NCBI GenBank assembly: GCA_002354035.1
Contig: DEKU01000047.1
Location: 1-16,977, forward strand
Source of the DNA: Bacteroidales bacterium UBA2714
Lineage (GTDB): Bacteria > Bacteroidota > Bacteroidia > Bacteroidales > P3
Length of the DNA: 16,977 bases
Direction of reading: 5' to 3'
Position numbers and translations under genes: made by a program. This document shows positions 7,891-14,680 of the stretch, in pieces (within the stretch, counting starts at the first letter, position 1; every line of letters begins with the position of its first letter). Below the pieces are notes generated by a model. That model did no database searches. It was not told the origin of the DNA and was given only the letters and a program-made list of their open reading frames with translations.

Positions 7891-8337
7891 ATGAAGAAAA
7901 TCAGTATTATGGCTGCATTTATGGCAGTGTTGTTTGTATTCGGGAGTTGTGATACACCCGATAAAAAGGTGGTTGACTACGGCGCCCTGCCGCAGGCGGC
8001 GCAAACCTTTGTGAAGACTTATTACCCTGACAGGGTTGTGTCGGTGGTGTTGAGAGACAAGAATATTTTTGACCGGGATTATGAGGTCATTTTCTCTGAT
8101 GGAGCAAACATCGATTTCACATCCAAGGGTGAGTGGACAGAAGTGGAGGACCGCGACATGGACGGCGTCCCGCAGGCCATCCTGCCAGCTGGCATCATGA
8201 CGTTTGTGACCAACAGCCATCCCGACCAGGTGGTAGTGAAAATCTCCAAGGACAGACACGGCTATGAAGTGGAGCTGTCGAACATGATAGAGCTGGAGTT
8301 CGATCGGAACGGGCAGCTGATGGACTATGACGACTAA
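7891..8337 (+). CDS. PepSY-like periplasmic lipoprotein
   Basis: This is a 148-residue exported protein. Starting at ATG 7891 gives MKK, a hydrophobic stretch and GSC with a candidate lipidated Cys20; the in-frame ATG 7879 only adds MLII and is less likely. After the signal come two related halves: LPQAAQTFVKTYYPD...VSVVLRD...DYEVIFSDGANIDFTSKGEW, and LPAGIMTFVTNSHPDQVVVKISKDRHGYEVELSNMIELEFDRNGQL. This is the two-unit pattern of the Bacteroidota putative beta-lactamase-inhibitor-like PepSY (PF11396/DUF2874) family. The role is not established; such proteins are small envelope proteins. The -3 position of the lipobox is Phe, which weakens the lipoprotein call slightly. It is monocistronic, with a strong terminator 29 nt after the stop. 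Confidence 0.8.
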   Translation: MKKISIMAAFMAVLFVFGSCDTPDKKVVDYGALPQAAQTFVKTYYPDRVVSVVLRDKNIFDRDYEVIFSDGANIDFTSKGEWTEVEDRDMDGVPQAILPAGIMTFVTNSHPDQVVVKISKDRHGYEVELSNMIELEFDRNGQLMDYDD

Positions 8338-8366
8338 GAGTCGGCCATCTTTGACGCAACCAAACA

Positions 8367-8400
8367 AAAGGAGGACATGGCCTAAGCCGTGTCCTCCTTT
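8367..8400. terminator. Bidirectional intrinsic terminator between converging genes
   Basis: AAAGGAGGACATGG (8367-8380) pairs with CCGTGTCCTCCTTT (8387-8400) over 14 positions with one T-G wobble and a 6-nt loop. The A/T ends give a T run on either strand, so it can end both the PepSY gene (+, stop 8337) and the membrane-protein gene (-, stop 8428). Confidence 0.9.
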
Positions 8401-8427
8401 CGTTTTGGGTATTCGGATTCCCTGATG

Positions 8428-8934
8428 TCATTCCTGGCAATCATCGTCATCGAAAAAGAGACGGTCTATCCTATGCCAGCCTTTGCGCTGGAAGAAGGCG
8501 TGGAGGCTGGCATCGTCGACCTTGTGAGCTACGATGATTCCCCCTATCCAGAGCGCTAACAGCAAAGCGTATGACAGGAGTCGGGTGGTGGTGAGGGGAA
8601 GGCCTTTGGCGAGGTGGGAATCCGCCGTTCCTATGCCGTAAACGATGAATATCAAAGAGTAGAGTACGTCGAAAAGAAGTCTGCCGCGACGTGTTTTGTT
8701 GTCCATCTCGTCTTGGAGCGTTTCGTCCAGTTGGGCGGCACGGCGATAGAAGACACCGTAGAGGAATGCAATGATTGAGAAGAGCGGCATTAGGATGAGG
8801 CCCAGCCAGCCATTGAAATCGTGAGGCCAGATGCCGAGAGTGAGCGGCTCCCTCCACAGCAGGTATGAAGGGATGGCTAAGACGGCTCCACAGACGATTA
8901 GAAACAGCCGGGTGAAAAGGTCATGTGAGTTCAT
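8428..8934 (-). CDS. Four-helix membrane protein of unknown function
   Basis: This is a 168-residue protein I do not recognise. Hydrophobic segments are visible at about 7-27 (FTRLFLIVCGAVLAIPSYLLW), 42-64 (GWLGLILMPLFSIIAFLYGVFYR), 86-104 (LLFDVLYSLIFIVYGIGTA) and 117-136 (LLSYALLLALWIGGIIVAHK). A charged loop (RRAAQLDETLQDEMDNKTRRGR) lies between helices 2 and 3. The C-terminus is acidic (FFDDDDCQE). It converges on the PepSY gene and shares its terminator. No TAnnTTTG promoter was found upstream of 8934. Confidence 0.7.
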   Translation of the reverse strand: MNSHDLFTRLFLIVCGAVLAIPSYLLWREPLTLGIWPHDFNGWLGLILMPLFSIIAFLYGVFYRRAAQLDETLQDEMDNKTRRGRLLFDVLYSLIFIVYGIGTADSHLAKGLPLTTTRLLSYALLLALWIGGIIVAHKVDDASLHAFFQRKGWHRIDRLFFDDDDCQE

Positions 8935-9104
8935 GTCTCAGAGGTGTTATGTTGATTGATATAGACTGGCAATAATGTTCAACAGACTGATTAACGCCAT
9001 CGGGCCGAGTTTATTGTGTCCCGCTTGAACACTAACTATGTGGGCAGAGCAGGCCGATGCGTCTGCATTCCGAAGCGGCATGGAGGGTTCCAGGATGATA
9101 AAGG

Positions 9105-9158
9105 GATGCAATATCCGAGGGCTGGGCTGCATTTTTGTCCCTCCCCGGATATTGCATC
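9105..9158. repeat. Imperfect inverted repeat downstream of the HXXEE gene
   Basis: GATGCAATATCCGAGG (9105-9120) is complementary to 9143-9158 at 15 of 16 positions, with a 22-nt loop. It lies 23-76 nt beyond the HXXEE stop on the minus strand and is followed there by CCCTTTATC. It may act as a weak terminator, or be a relic of an inverted-repeat element. The surrounding 8935-9180 gap shows no convincing gene. Confidence 0.7.
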
Positions 9159-9180
9159 ATTGGTTTGTTCTCGTCAAGGG

Positions 9181-9807
9181 CTATTTCTTGAATGGCCCGA
9201 ATGCGGACTGCTCAGAGAGTGGGTACCCTGGTTTCTTTCCGAGGTTCCAATAGAGTTTGGAGCGGAAACTAAGGATGAAGACTGCGGCAAACCATACGAC
9301 GGCCAGCACCCAGTCGTACCAGACGAACATGGAGCCGTCGAACACACCACCGAAGAAGTAGCAGCAGGCAATGGCCCCGGCACCCAGCGAGGTGACGAGA
9401 CCTGCATTGTAGAGCGTTTGCAGTCGAATGGGGAAGAGGACGCAGTGCATTAGCACCTCGGCGAAGAGGAACATGAAGGCCGCCAGTGTCAAGAAGCGTA
9501 CGCCCGGCAAGAAGATCGGCAGCACATAAACCAAGAGCAGGAATCCCCAGTTGCCGTACATCGAGCTGAGGTTGTTGACGTTCCATTTGGAGGGGTCCAT
9601 CTCGTTGCTGCCCATTAGCACCTTCATGCCCATATAGGGGAAGCCACCCGGCCAGCCGAACTCTTCAAAGAAATGGAGCAGCAGTACCATGTTGGCTGCA
9701 AGGAGCAGACGAGTGACATCGGCCATCGGCACGAGGATGGCCACCAGAGCGACCGCACCGGCCAGAAAGACCGAAATATTGGCCCAGTTGTTGACAATCT
9801 TTTTCAT
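9181..9807 (-). CDS. HXXEE-domain membrane protein
   Basis: This is a 208-residue integral membrane protein. The defining His-x-x-Glu-Glu motif is visible as HFFEEFGWPGGF with His45, Glu48 and Glu49, after a first pair of helices (ISVFLAGAVALVAILV and LLLAANMVLLL). Further hydrophobic stretches run through GFLLLVYVLPIFL, LTLAAFMFLFAEVLMHCVLFP, VTSLGAGAIACCYFFGGVF and WVLAVVWFAAVFILSF, so about six helices in all. HXXEE proteins (PF13787) have no established biochemical role; the polar motif inside the membrane hints at metal or proton chemistry, which is inference. It is transcribed divergently from AraC-1 with a 168-nt gap that holds a strong promoter and inverted repeats, making it the likely AraC-1 target. 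Confidence 0.85.
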   Translation of the reverse strand: MKKIVNNWANISVFLAGAVALVAILVPMADVTRLLLAANMVLLLHFFEEFGWPGGFPYMGMKVLMGSNEMDPSKWNVNNLSSMYGNWGFLLLVYVLPIFLPGVRFLTLAAFMFLFAEVLMHCVLFPIRLQTLYNAGLVTSLGAGAIACCYFFGGVFDGSMFVWYDWVLAVVWFAAVFILSFRSKLYWNLGKKPGYPLSEQSAFGPFKK

Positions 9808-9825
9808 TGTATTTTGATTCTTATT

Positions 9826-9852
9826 TGTTTAAATTTCTCCACTGTTTAAACA
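9826..9852. repeat. Inverted repeat TGTTTAAA-N11-TTTAAACA in the HXXEE leader
   Basis: TGTTTAAA (9826-9833) and TTTAAACA (9845-9852) form a perfect 8-bp inverted repeat with an 11-nt spacer. It lies between the HXXEE promoter and its ATG (9807), where it could be an RNA hairpin or a regulator site. Confidence 0.6.
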
Positions 9853-9863
9853 ATTTCAAATTG

Positions 9864-9894
9864 CAAAAGTACAACAGATTTGCCGCTCAACAAA
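9864..9894 (-). promoter_or_regulatory. Promoter of the HXXEE gene
   Basis: On the minus strand TTTG (9894-9891) is followed after exactly 19 nt by TACTTTTG (9871-9864), a full match to the Bacteroidota TTTG-N19-TAnnTTTG promoter. It lies about 57 nt before the HXXEE ATG. Confidence 0.8.
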
Positions 9895-9901
9895 GAGCAA
9901 A
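9879..9901. promoter_or_regulatory. Candidate operator overlapping the HXXEE -33 element
   Basis: TTTGCCGCTC (9879-9888) and GAGCAAA (9895-9901) form an imperfect inverted repeat that brackets the -33 TTTG of the HXXEE promoter. It lies about 75 nt upstream of AraC-1. An AraC-1 site here is plausible but inferred from position only. Confidence 0.35.
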
Positions 9902-9946
9902 TGGTTGGGTATATTAGGCTAAAAGTATGGTGTCGGAATTGTTTCG

Positions 9947-9954
9947 TATCTTTG
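9947..9954 (+). promoter_or_regulatory. Probable -7 element of AraC-1
   Basis: TATCTTTG matches TAnnTTTG and lies 21 nt before the ATG at 9976, giving a short leader. No clear TTTG is present about 19 nt upstream, so the promoter may need an activator. Confidence 0.6.
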
Positions 9955-9975
9955 CAGATTATTTTTTGAGTAATT

Positions 9976-10779
9976 ATGGGGCAAAAAGTAGGTATAATTC
10001 TATGTACGCAAGGAACGGCGATGCGCATTGTGGGCAGTCGTCTGTGCCGTGTGGAGCTGGGTATGGCGACGGTGGTGACGCCGATGTTGCCGACGGTGGA
10101 GGTAGAGCGGAGTGAGGATTATGAGGAATGCGTCATCGTCGAGGAGGCTGAGCGCATTGTGTGTGAGACGGCGGCGTTTTTTCCTAAGATAATGCCGACG
10201 GTGAGCGCATCGCTTCCTTGTATCGGTCTCGACGCGGATATGGTTCGTCGTGTCATTGACACGGCACGCCGCATAGCTGACCGCGAGGCACAGCGGCCAT
10301 CGTCCGAGATTTTCCGCCAGATGAACGACCGTCTGGTGTCACTGCTACGGATTCAGGCTATATTGGAAGTGCTCTACGAGATGGCCTCGGCCGGGCGTCC
10401 CGTTGTGGAGAAGCCCTCGCGCAGCGAGCAGGTCTTTGTGGGTTTCATGCTGTCGCTGTCGCAGCATTATGCCGAACGGCGCACAGTGGCGGACTATGCC
10501 GCCGAGGCTGCACTGTCGGTGCGCCATTTCTCGTCGTTGATCCAGCAACACACGGGTCAGACGCCGATGCAGTGGATTCATCTCTTCGTCATCGGACAGG
10601 CCAAACACCTGCTGATGCAGAGCGACCTTCAGGTGAAGGAGGTGGCCGACAGGCTCGGATTCCCCGAGCAGTTCACCTTCCGCAAATACTTCAAGACCCA
10701 CACCGGCATCTCGCCCACCGAATACCGCAAAGGGAATAAGATGTGTCTGTGGCGTGACGTATTTCAAGTGGACAAGTAA
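9976..10779 (+). CDS. AraC-family transcriptional regulator (AraC-1)
   Basis: This is a 267-residue regulator. The C-terminal ~100 residues contain the paired helix-turn-helix of the AraC/XylS family: RTVADYAAEAALSVRHFSSLIQQHTGQTPMQWI, then KHLLMQSDLQVKEVADRLGFPEQFTFRKYFKTHTGISPTEYRK. The N-terminal ~145 residues (from MGQKVGIILCTQGTAMRIV) fit a cupin-like sensor domain with several Cys residues, ligand unknown. The gene is divergent from the HXXEE gene with 168 nt between starts. Cytoplasmic DNA-binding protein; likely controls itself and/or the HXXEE gene, from position only. Confidence 0.9.
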   Translation: MGQKVGIILCTQGTAMRIVGSRLCRVELGMATVVTPMLPTVEVERSEDYEECVIVEEAERIVCETAAFFPKIMPTVSASLPCIGLDADMVRRVIDTARRIADREAQRPSSEIFRQMNDRLVSLLRIQAILEVLYEMASAGRPVVEKPSRSEQVFVGFMLSLSQHYAERRTVADYAAEAALSVRHFSSLIQQHTGQTPMQWIHLFVIGQAKHLLMQSDLQVKEVADRLGFPEQFTFRKYFKTHTGISPTEYRKGNKMCLWRDVFQVDK

Positions 10780-10787
10780 ATATCGAA

Positions 10788-10832
10788 AAAAAGGATGACT
10801 CTGTGTGGAATCAGTGTCATCCTTGGAACGAT
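10788..10832 (-). terminator. Terminator copy 2 of a tandem pair
   Basis: AAGGATGAC (10791-10799) and GTCATCCTT (10816-10824) form a perfect 9-bp stem. Read leftward, the hairpin is followed by a run of seven T, so it is a canonical terminator for the leftward CrtC-like gene. The 45-nt unit directly abuts a near-identical unit at 10833-10876. Confidence 0.82.
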
Positions 10833-10876
10833 AAAAAGGATGACTCTGTGAGGAACAGTATCATCCTTGGAACGAT
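10833..10876 (-). terminator. Terminator copy 1 of a tandem pair
   Basis: AAGGATGA (10836-10843) pairs with TCATCCTT (10861-10868), with CTG/CAG extending inside. Read leftward it is followed by TTTTT. The unit is a tandem duplicate of 10788-10832, differing by one indel and a few substitutions, and both end in GGAACGAT on the + strand. It is the first terminator reached after the CrtC-like stop at 10892. Confidence 0.82.
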
Positions 10877-10891
10877 TTTAGGTGCGCTGCT

Positions 10892-12010
10892 TCAGACGTG
10901 CGCGGCGGGGTCGGGCATGCCCATGTAGGCGTACTCGTATATCATGTCGCCGTGGGCTTCGCGGGTCTGGCCGCCGGCAGGAGTGAAGCGGACTCCGCCC
11001 TTGGCGTAGTAGCGGCAGTACTGCATGCGCATGCCGATGGCATCGTAGCGGCGCTTGAGCTCTTCGCCGGCCATCTCGTACATGTCCCAGAACTCGAGCT
11101 GGTCCTCCCACTCAACGTCGAACTCGGCGCGCGAACCGTCGGCGTTGGTGAAGACGTAGTGGCTCTCCTTGGGGAACTCGCGCCCCTGATGCACCTCGGG
11201 CTCCAGACGGGTCTTGAGGTCGAAGTGCCCGTCGGTCATAAAGACCACCTTGCCGGTCTTGTTGTCCATCAGGCCGAACATGGGCAGCTGCTTGTAGCCG
11301 TACTGGCGGGCAGCGACGAAGTCATAAATATAGATGGTATAGAGGTCGGTGTACATGCGTCCCCACAGCCAGTGGTGGTAGAGGACAAAGTGCATCGTGT
11401 TCATCCACTGGTGGTCGTGGTAGCCGAGGCCCTTCACCTCGTGCCACTCGCCGTCGTAGAAGAGGCGGCCGCTGACCTGGTTCTTGGGCACGGCGAGGTC
11501 GGTGTGATAGAACTCGTCGTTGTCGCCGAAGGCCAGCAAGGAAGTGCCCTGGCGGAAGGGCTCGGTGAGGGCGTCGTAGTGCAGGTCGAGACCCACGCCG
11601 TGGACAGGCTCGAAGTGCAGGTCGTAGTGCTTGAAGTCACCGCGGCACCAGTGGGGACCCACCTTGGTGTCGCATTGCTCGCGGCTGAAGGTGCCCTCAG
11701 CGGCGGGATAGACAATGTCGTCGCGGAACTCCTTGCCTTCAGGACTCTTGACGTAGATGTTCACGTGGGGCGAGTCGACAGTCTTGGTCATGCCGTCCAT
11801 CGACTTGGGGCGGTAGCCGACCATAAACTTGGTGCCGTCGTCCATGGTGCCATCGAAGTACCACACCTCGCTGCCCACCTCCTCGGTGTGCGTGCGGCGT
11901 CCTTCTTCCCATTTCTCCACTTTGTCGGGGTTGATACCGAGACGTTTGAAATCCTCGGGTTGGTCCATCAGTCGTGCGCGAAGCACTTTTGCTTTGTTTG
12001 TGTTTTCCAT
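10892..12010 (-). CDS. CrtC/AttH-type lipocalin-like protein
   Basis: This is a 372-residue protein. EVWYFDGTMDDGTKFMVGY (48-66), GLGYHDHQW (194-202, with His198 and His200) and HHWLWGRMY (212-220) are signature segments of the CrtC/AttH fold, two consecutive lipocalin-like barrels. Known members are carotenoid 1,2-hydratases (CrtC), AttH-like proteins and fungal hydratases; they add water to isoprenoid or related double bonds. No carotenoid gene is in the window, so the true substrate is unknown. No signal peptide, so cytoplasmic. I prefer ATG 12010 (MENTNKAKVL) over the in-frame ATG 12037 because the residues between look like AT-rich leader. It is divergent from AraC-2 and ends at a tandem terminator. 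Confidence 0.8.
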   Translation of the reverse strand: MENTNKAKVLRARLMDQPEDFKRLGINPDKVEKWEEGRRTHTEEVGSEVWYFDGTMDDGTKFMVGYRPKSMDGMTKTVDSPHVNIYVKSPEGKEFRDDIVYPAAEGTFSREQCDTKVGPHWCRGDFKHYDLHFEPVHGVGLDLHYDALTEPFRQGTSLLAFGDNDEFYHTDLAVPKNQVSGRLFYDGEWHEVKGLGYHDHQWMNTMHFVLYHHWLWGRMYTDLYTIYIYDFVAARQYGYKQLPMFGLMDNKTGKVVFMTDGHFDLKTRLEPEVHQGREFPKESHYVFTNADGSRAEFDVEWEDQLEFWDMYEMAGEELKRRYDAIGMRMQYCRYYAKGGVRFTPAGGQTREAHGDMIYEYAYMGMPDPAAHV

Positions 12011-12065
12011 AACTTGTTGTATTTTAATGTTAAACATTAATTGATTATTTGTTTTTTTTACGATG

Positions 12066-12073
12066 CAAAAATA
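12066..12073 (-). promoter_or_regulatory. Probable -7 element of the CrtC-like gene
   Basis: On the minus strand TATTTTTG matches TAnnTTTG, 55 nt before ATG 12010. The -33 position 19 nt upstream reads TATT, a poor match, as expected for an activator-dependent promoter. Confidence 0.55.
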
Positions 12074-12106
12074 CTACTAAAAGATGGCATAAAATACGAT
12101 AAACCG

Positions 12107-12122
12107 ATGGAAAAATGTCCAT
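12107..12122. promoter_or_regulatory. Inverted repeat ATGGA-N6-TCCAT between divergent genes
   Basis: ATGGA (12107-12111) and TCCAT (12118-12122) form a perfect 5-bp inverted repeat, about 34 nt upstream of the CrtC-like -7 element and about 52 nt before AraC-2. It is a short candidate operator; chance occurrence is possible. Confidence 0.3.
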
Positions 12123-12174
12123 TTCCTACGAATGGTATATAATAATTGCAGAAATGATGCGTTATAACAAATAT

Positions 12175-13002
12175 ATGGAAATACGGAAACTTGATGCCAA
12201 GGTGGCGATAAATGACTTGGTGCGCAAAGGCTACCGATACACAGGTGACTATGGCATTATACTGGATGCCAGTTCATTGAATGCAGACTTTTTCCTGTTT
12301 GGCCAGCCCTATCGTGCGCTCGACGGTCGCATCATTCTGGTGCAGCATGGGACGATGGATATCGAGATAGACCTTGTTCGTCTCGTTTTGCATGAAGGAG
12401 ACATAGCAGTTATACTACCGGAGACTATGATGCTCTTCGAGAGTGCCAGTAGCGATTGCATAATCAGTGCTGTCGTATTCCGCAAAATACCACAGATACA
12501 GGGTTCTGTGGAGAGTTTTGTGCTGAGTGGCGACAGCGTGGCATTTGCACGGGCAAACCAATATCTGGCGATGATTTTCGACCAGTTTGACCGCAATCCC
12601 GTCGTCACCGATATAATAGTCCATTTCTTCGATGCGTTGATACTCGACATGTTCAGCTTGCGGCAGGAGGAACCGTTGTCGCGCGGAGGTGCGTTCATGC
12701 ATCGTTTTTTGCATTTGCTCAGCCAGGAGGGACGTGTCAAACACCCCATCGATTTCTATGCAGATCGGTTGTGTGTGTCGACCAACTATATGAGCGCACT
12801 TGTCAAGCGTGAGAGTGGTTTGACCGTCCTCCAGTGGATTGACCGGGCGCTGTTGCGCGAGGCAAAGGTGCTGCTGCACCATACACAGATGCCCGTTGCC
12901 GAGGTGGCCGAGACGCTGGGTTTTGCCACGCCCTCATTCTTCATCCGCTTCTTCCGCCAGCAGACGGGACAGACGCCGTTGCAGTACCGCAAGCAGGGGT
13001 GA
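12175..13002 (+). CDS. AraC-family transcriptional regulator (AraC-2)
   Basis: This is a 275-residue regulator. Residues about 1-150 form an AraC-type cupin sensor (ADFFLFGQPYRALDGRIILVQHGTMDIEIDL...LHEGDIAVILPETMMLFESAS). The C-terminal ~100 residues hold the two HTH motifs: HPIDFYADRLCVSTNYMSALVKRESGLTVLQWID and PVAEVAETLGFATPSFFIRFFRQQTGQTPLQYRK. In-frame ATGs also occur at 12115, 12154 and 12157. I chose 12175 (MEIRKLDAKVAINDLV) because homologous regulators begin with a short amphipathic lead into the cupin, and upstream codons look like AT-rich leader. It is divergent from the CrtC-like gene, the likely target. Unlike AraC-1, the sensor is a recognisable cupin. Confidence 0.9.
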   Translation: MEIRKLDAKVAINDLVRKGYRYTGDYGIILDASSLNADFFLFGQPYRALDGRIILVQHGTMDIEIDLVRLVLHEGDIAVILPETMMLFESASSDCIISAVVFRKIPQIQGSVESFVLSGDSVAFARANQYLAMIFDQFDRNPVVTDIIVHFFDALILDMFSLRQEEPLSRGGAFMHRFLHLLSQEGRVKHPIDFYADRLCVSTNYMSALVKRESGLTVLQWIDRALLREAKVLLHHTQMPVAEVAETLGFATPSFFIRFFRQQTGQTPLQYRKQG

Positions 13003-13003
13003 A

Positions 13004-13036
13004 GATTATATGTCGCTTTTGGCGGCCAGCCAGCAG
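13004..13036. repeat. Copy A of a 33-bp dispersed repeat
   Basis: It begins GATTA, then two variable bases, then a 26-base stretch from TGTCGCTTTTGG to CCAGCAG. The same 33 bases with two mismatches occur at 14681-14713. This copy starts 2 nt after the AraC-2 stop codon. On the minus strand both copies read as the end of an open frame, CWLAAKSD plus one residue and TAA. Confidence 0.8.
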
Positions 13037-13122
13037 CTGGCGGTTCGGCTGTGTCCTGCAAGGCTCCGAAAACACTCCTTTCAGCCGTTTTCAAAACAGG
13101 TCGGGGTCAGCATAGGGATGCT

Positions 13123-14286
13123 TTATCTCTTCTTCAATAACTCATGTATCCATTTGTCAAAGTCTGCTCCCGTAGGATAGGTGGCTATGGTCTTGTGGTC
13201 AGCTCCGATGAGAATGGCACGATGGTAGTCTATAGAGAGCACCCGAGTCAGCCCTTTGGCATAGTAGACGTTGTCGGCAAGGCCCAGCGAGTCGGTCAAC
13301 GCTCGCATCAGTTCGGCATTGTTGCTATTGGGGAATACCATGACGATGTTCTGTATCTGTGGGGCGTATGCGTCGGGGGCGAGAAAATAGTCTTTGCCCA
13401 TGCCGAAATAGGCGTAGTGGAGTAGAGTTGTGCCTTGCATCTGTCGCAGTGTCACGGTGTCGCCTGTGCGGACATTGACCAGCGGGAAGTCCAGCACCGT
13501 GTCGTTGGTTTCTGTATTGGTAGTGCTAACTCGGCTCTGGATGTAAGAGTTTCCCGAAAAGCGGTCGTAGTTCGCATACCAAGGCGCATCGAGATTGAAG
13601 ACAGAATCAATCAATGCTTGCCGGCTGTCGAAGCACACGTCACGGATTTCGTACCGGTAGCCACTGCCGTGTTCTATGTCGTCGGCAGCCACAAACATTT
13701 CTTTTTCGCGGTCGTAAAAGAGTGTCAGAGGGTCATCCCGCATCTCGCAGTGGTCGGCGTAACAATGTTTCTGTGTTACCGTGGCTTTTATGCGAAGGCT
13801 ACCGTCTGCCATCAGTTTGTAGTGCGACGACTTTTCCGGTAGGGTAACCATGCACCATTCGCTATAGGTCGGGTAGTACATAGGGAAATAGTCGATGCCG
13901 TACTGCAGGGTGTTGCACGTCAGTTCATCGTAGAATTGGCTCTCTGTGCTGCCATCGGACAGATTGCGATAGAATGCCACGTCGAAGTCGCGAGAGCAAA
14001 CATATTTCGCCCATTGTGGGGTGAGCAGGTTGCATTCGCCGTCGGAGCAAAGACTTGCTATCACCTGCGTCGAGTCGTCAACGTTATGTATCACGATGTC
14101 GTAGCCGATGTTGCTCAGTTCCTTGTTTTTGCCGTCGACCCAATATTTGTCGACATGAAACGAAATCCATTCGTGGCTCATAAACTTGTCCACCGAGACA
14201 TCGGCGGCGGTATATTTGCTTTGTGTGCAAGCGGCGAACAATCCGAGGGCGCACATCATCGCGCCGAGCAAAAATAGTTTCTTCAT
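13123..14286 (-). CDS. Lipoprotein with a C-terminal thioredoxin-like domain lacking active-site cysteines
   Basis: This is a 387-residue exported protein not recognised as a whole. ATG 14286 gives MKK, a hydrophobic run and FAAC with candidate lipidated Cys20; an in-frame ATG at 14328 adds residues unlike a signal and is rejected. Residues about 25-270 are a Cys- and aromatic-rich region of unknown fold (CSDGECNLLTPQW, QKHCYADHCEMRDD). The last ~120 residues (VRTGDTVTLRQMQGTTLLHYAYFG...IVMVFPNSNN...AILIGADHKTIATYPTGADFDKWIHELL) follow the strand/helix rhythm of TlpA/AhpC-like thioredoxin folds. Where a CxxC pair should be there is YAYFGMGKDY, so no thiol-disulfide activity is expected. It likely sits at the membrane, role unknown. 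It converges on AraC-2. Confidence 0.72.
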   Translation of the reverse strand: MKKLFLLGAMMCALGLFAACTQSKYTAADVSVDKFMSHEWISFHVDKYWVDGKNKELSNIGYDIVIHNVDDSTQVIASLCSDGECNLLTPQWAKYVCSRDFDVAFYRNLSDGSTESQFYDELTCNTLQYGIDYFPMYYPTYSEWCMVTLPEKSSHYKLMADGSLRIKATVTQKHCYADHCEMRDDPLTLFYDREKEMFVAADDIEHGSGYRYEIRDVCFDSRQALIDSVFNLDAPWYANYDRFSGNSYIQSRVSTTNTETNDTVLDFPLVNVRTGDTVTLRQMQGTTLLHYAYFGMGKDYFLAPDAYAPQIQNIVMVFPNSNNAELMRALTDSLGLADNVYYAKGLTRVLSIDYHRAILIGADHKTIATYPTGADFDKWIHELLKKR

Positions 14287-14680
14287 ATTGATTGAAAGTT
14301 TGATATTACAAAACCATTCTGTTGCCATAATATTACTGTGTTTTGTTTTTTTGTCATTGTAACGTACACATTCTTTTTTTATTGTGTAGAGGAATGGGTT
14401 GTGTCTGAATCAAAACATTTACAAACAAATATATCTTTCATCTGAAAAAATCAATTACGCACATAGTAGCACATCCATCTCGCTTTTGTTGTCTGACGAC
14501 TACATTTCTTTGGCTCGGCAGTGTGAGCAAACTCCCGCTGTCCTCGCTTTGCGAAACACTGCCCGCGTCCCCAACATTTTTAGCAGTGCTTTCCTCTGTT
14601 CCCTCCACTGGCGGTACTTGGGCAAAACCTCAAGCCCCGCCAGGGAGAGGAATAGAGATTATTTGCGTGACCGACGTCGG
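14287..14680. other. Gene-poor interval with a relic reading frame
   Basis: No intact gene is supported. 14287-14500 is AT-rich, with no exact TAnnTTTG promoter seen for the lipoprotein. 14503-14658 contains a protein-like but start-less frame on the minus strand, listed separately. The + strand frames here (95 and 71 codons) lack domain character. Confidence 0.5.
14503..14658 (-). pseudogene. Start-less open frame, possible gene relic
   Basis: On the minus strand 52 codons are open between TAA (14661-14659) and TAG (14502-14500). They read SLFLSLAGLEVLPKYRQWRE, then QRKALLKMLGTRAVF, then RKARTAGVCSHCRAKEM, with balanced composition and a CxxC. There is no start codon at the front, so if it was a gene only the C-terminal part remains. 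I do not recognise the family. It may instead be part of a dispersed repeat, since the 33-bp repeat begins 22 nt away. Confidence 0.3.

Noticed and set aside
8947..9132. 61-codon minus-strand frame between the membrane proteins
   Set aside because: No domain, no promoter, and it overlaps the inverted repeat; treated as non-coding.
10898..12040. 380-codon + strand frame opposite the CrtC-like gene
   Set aside because: Composition dominated by V, A, L, G and H typical of an antisense shadow; the minus strand has conserved CrtC/AttH motifs.
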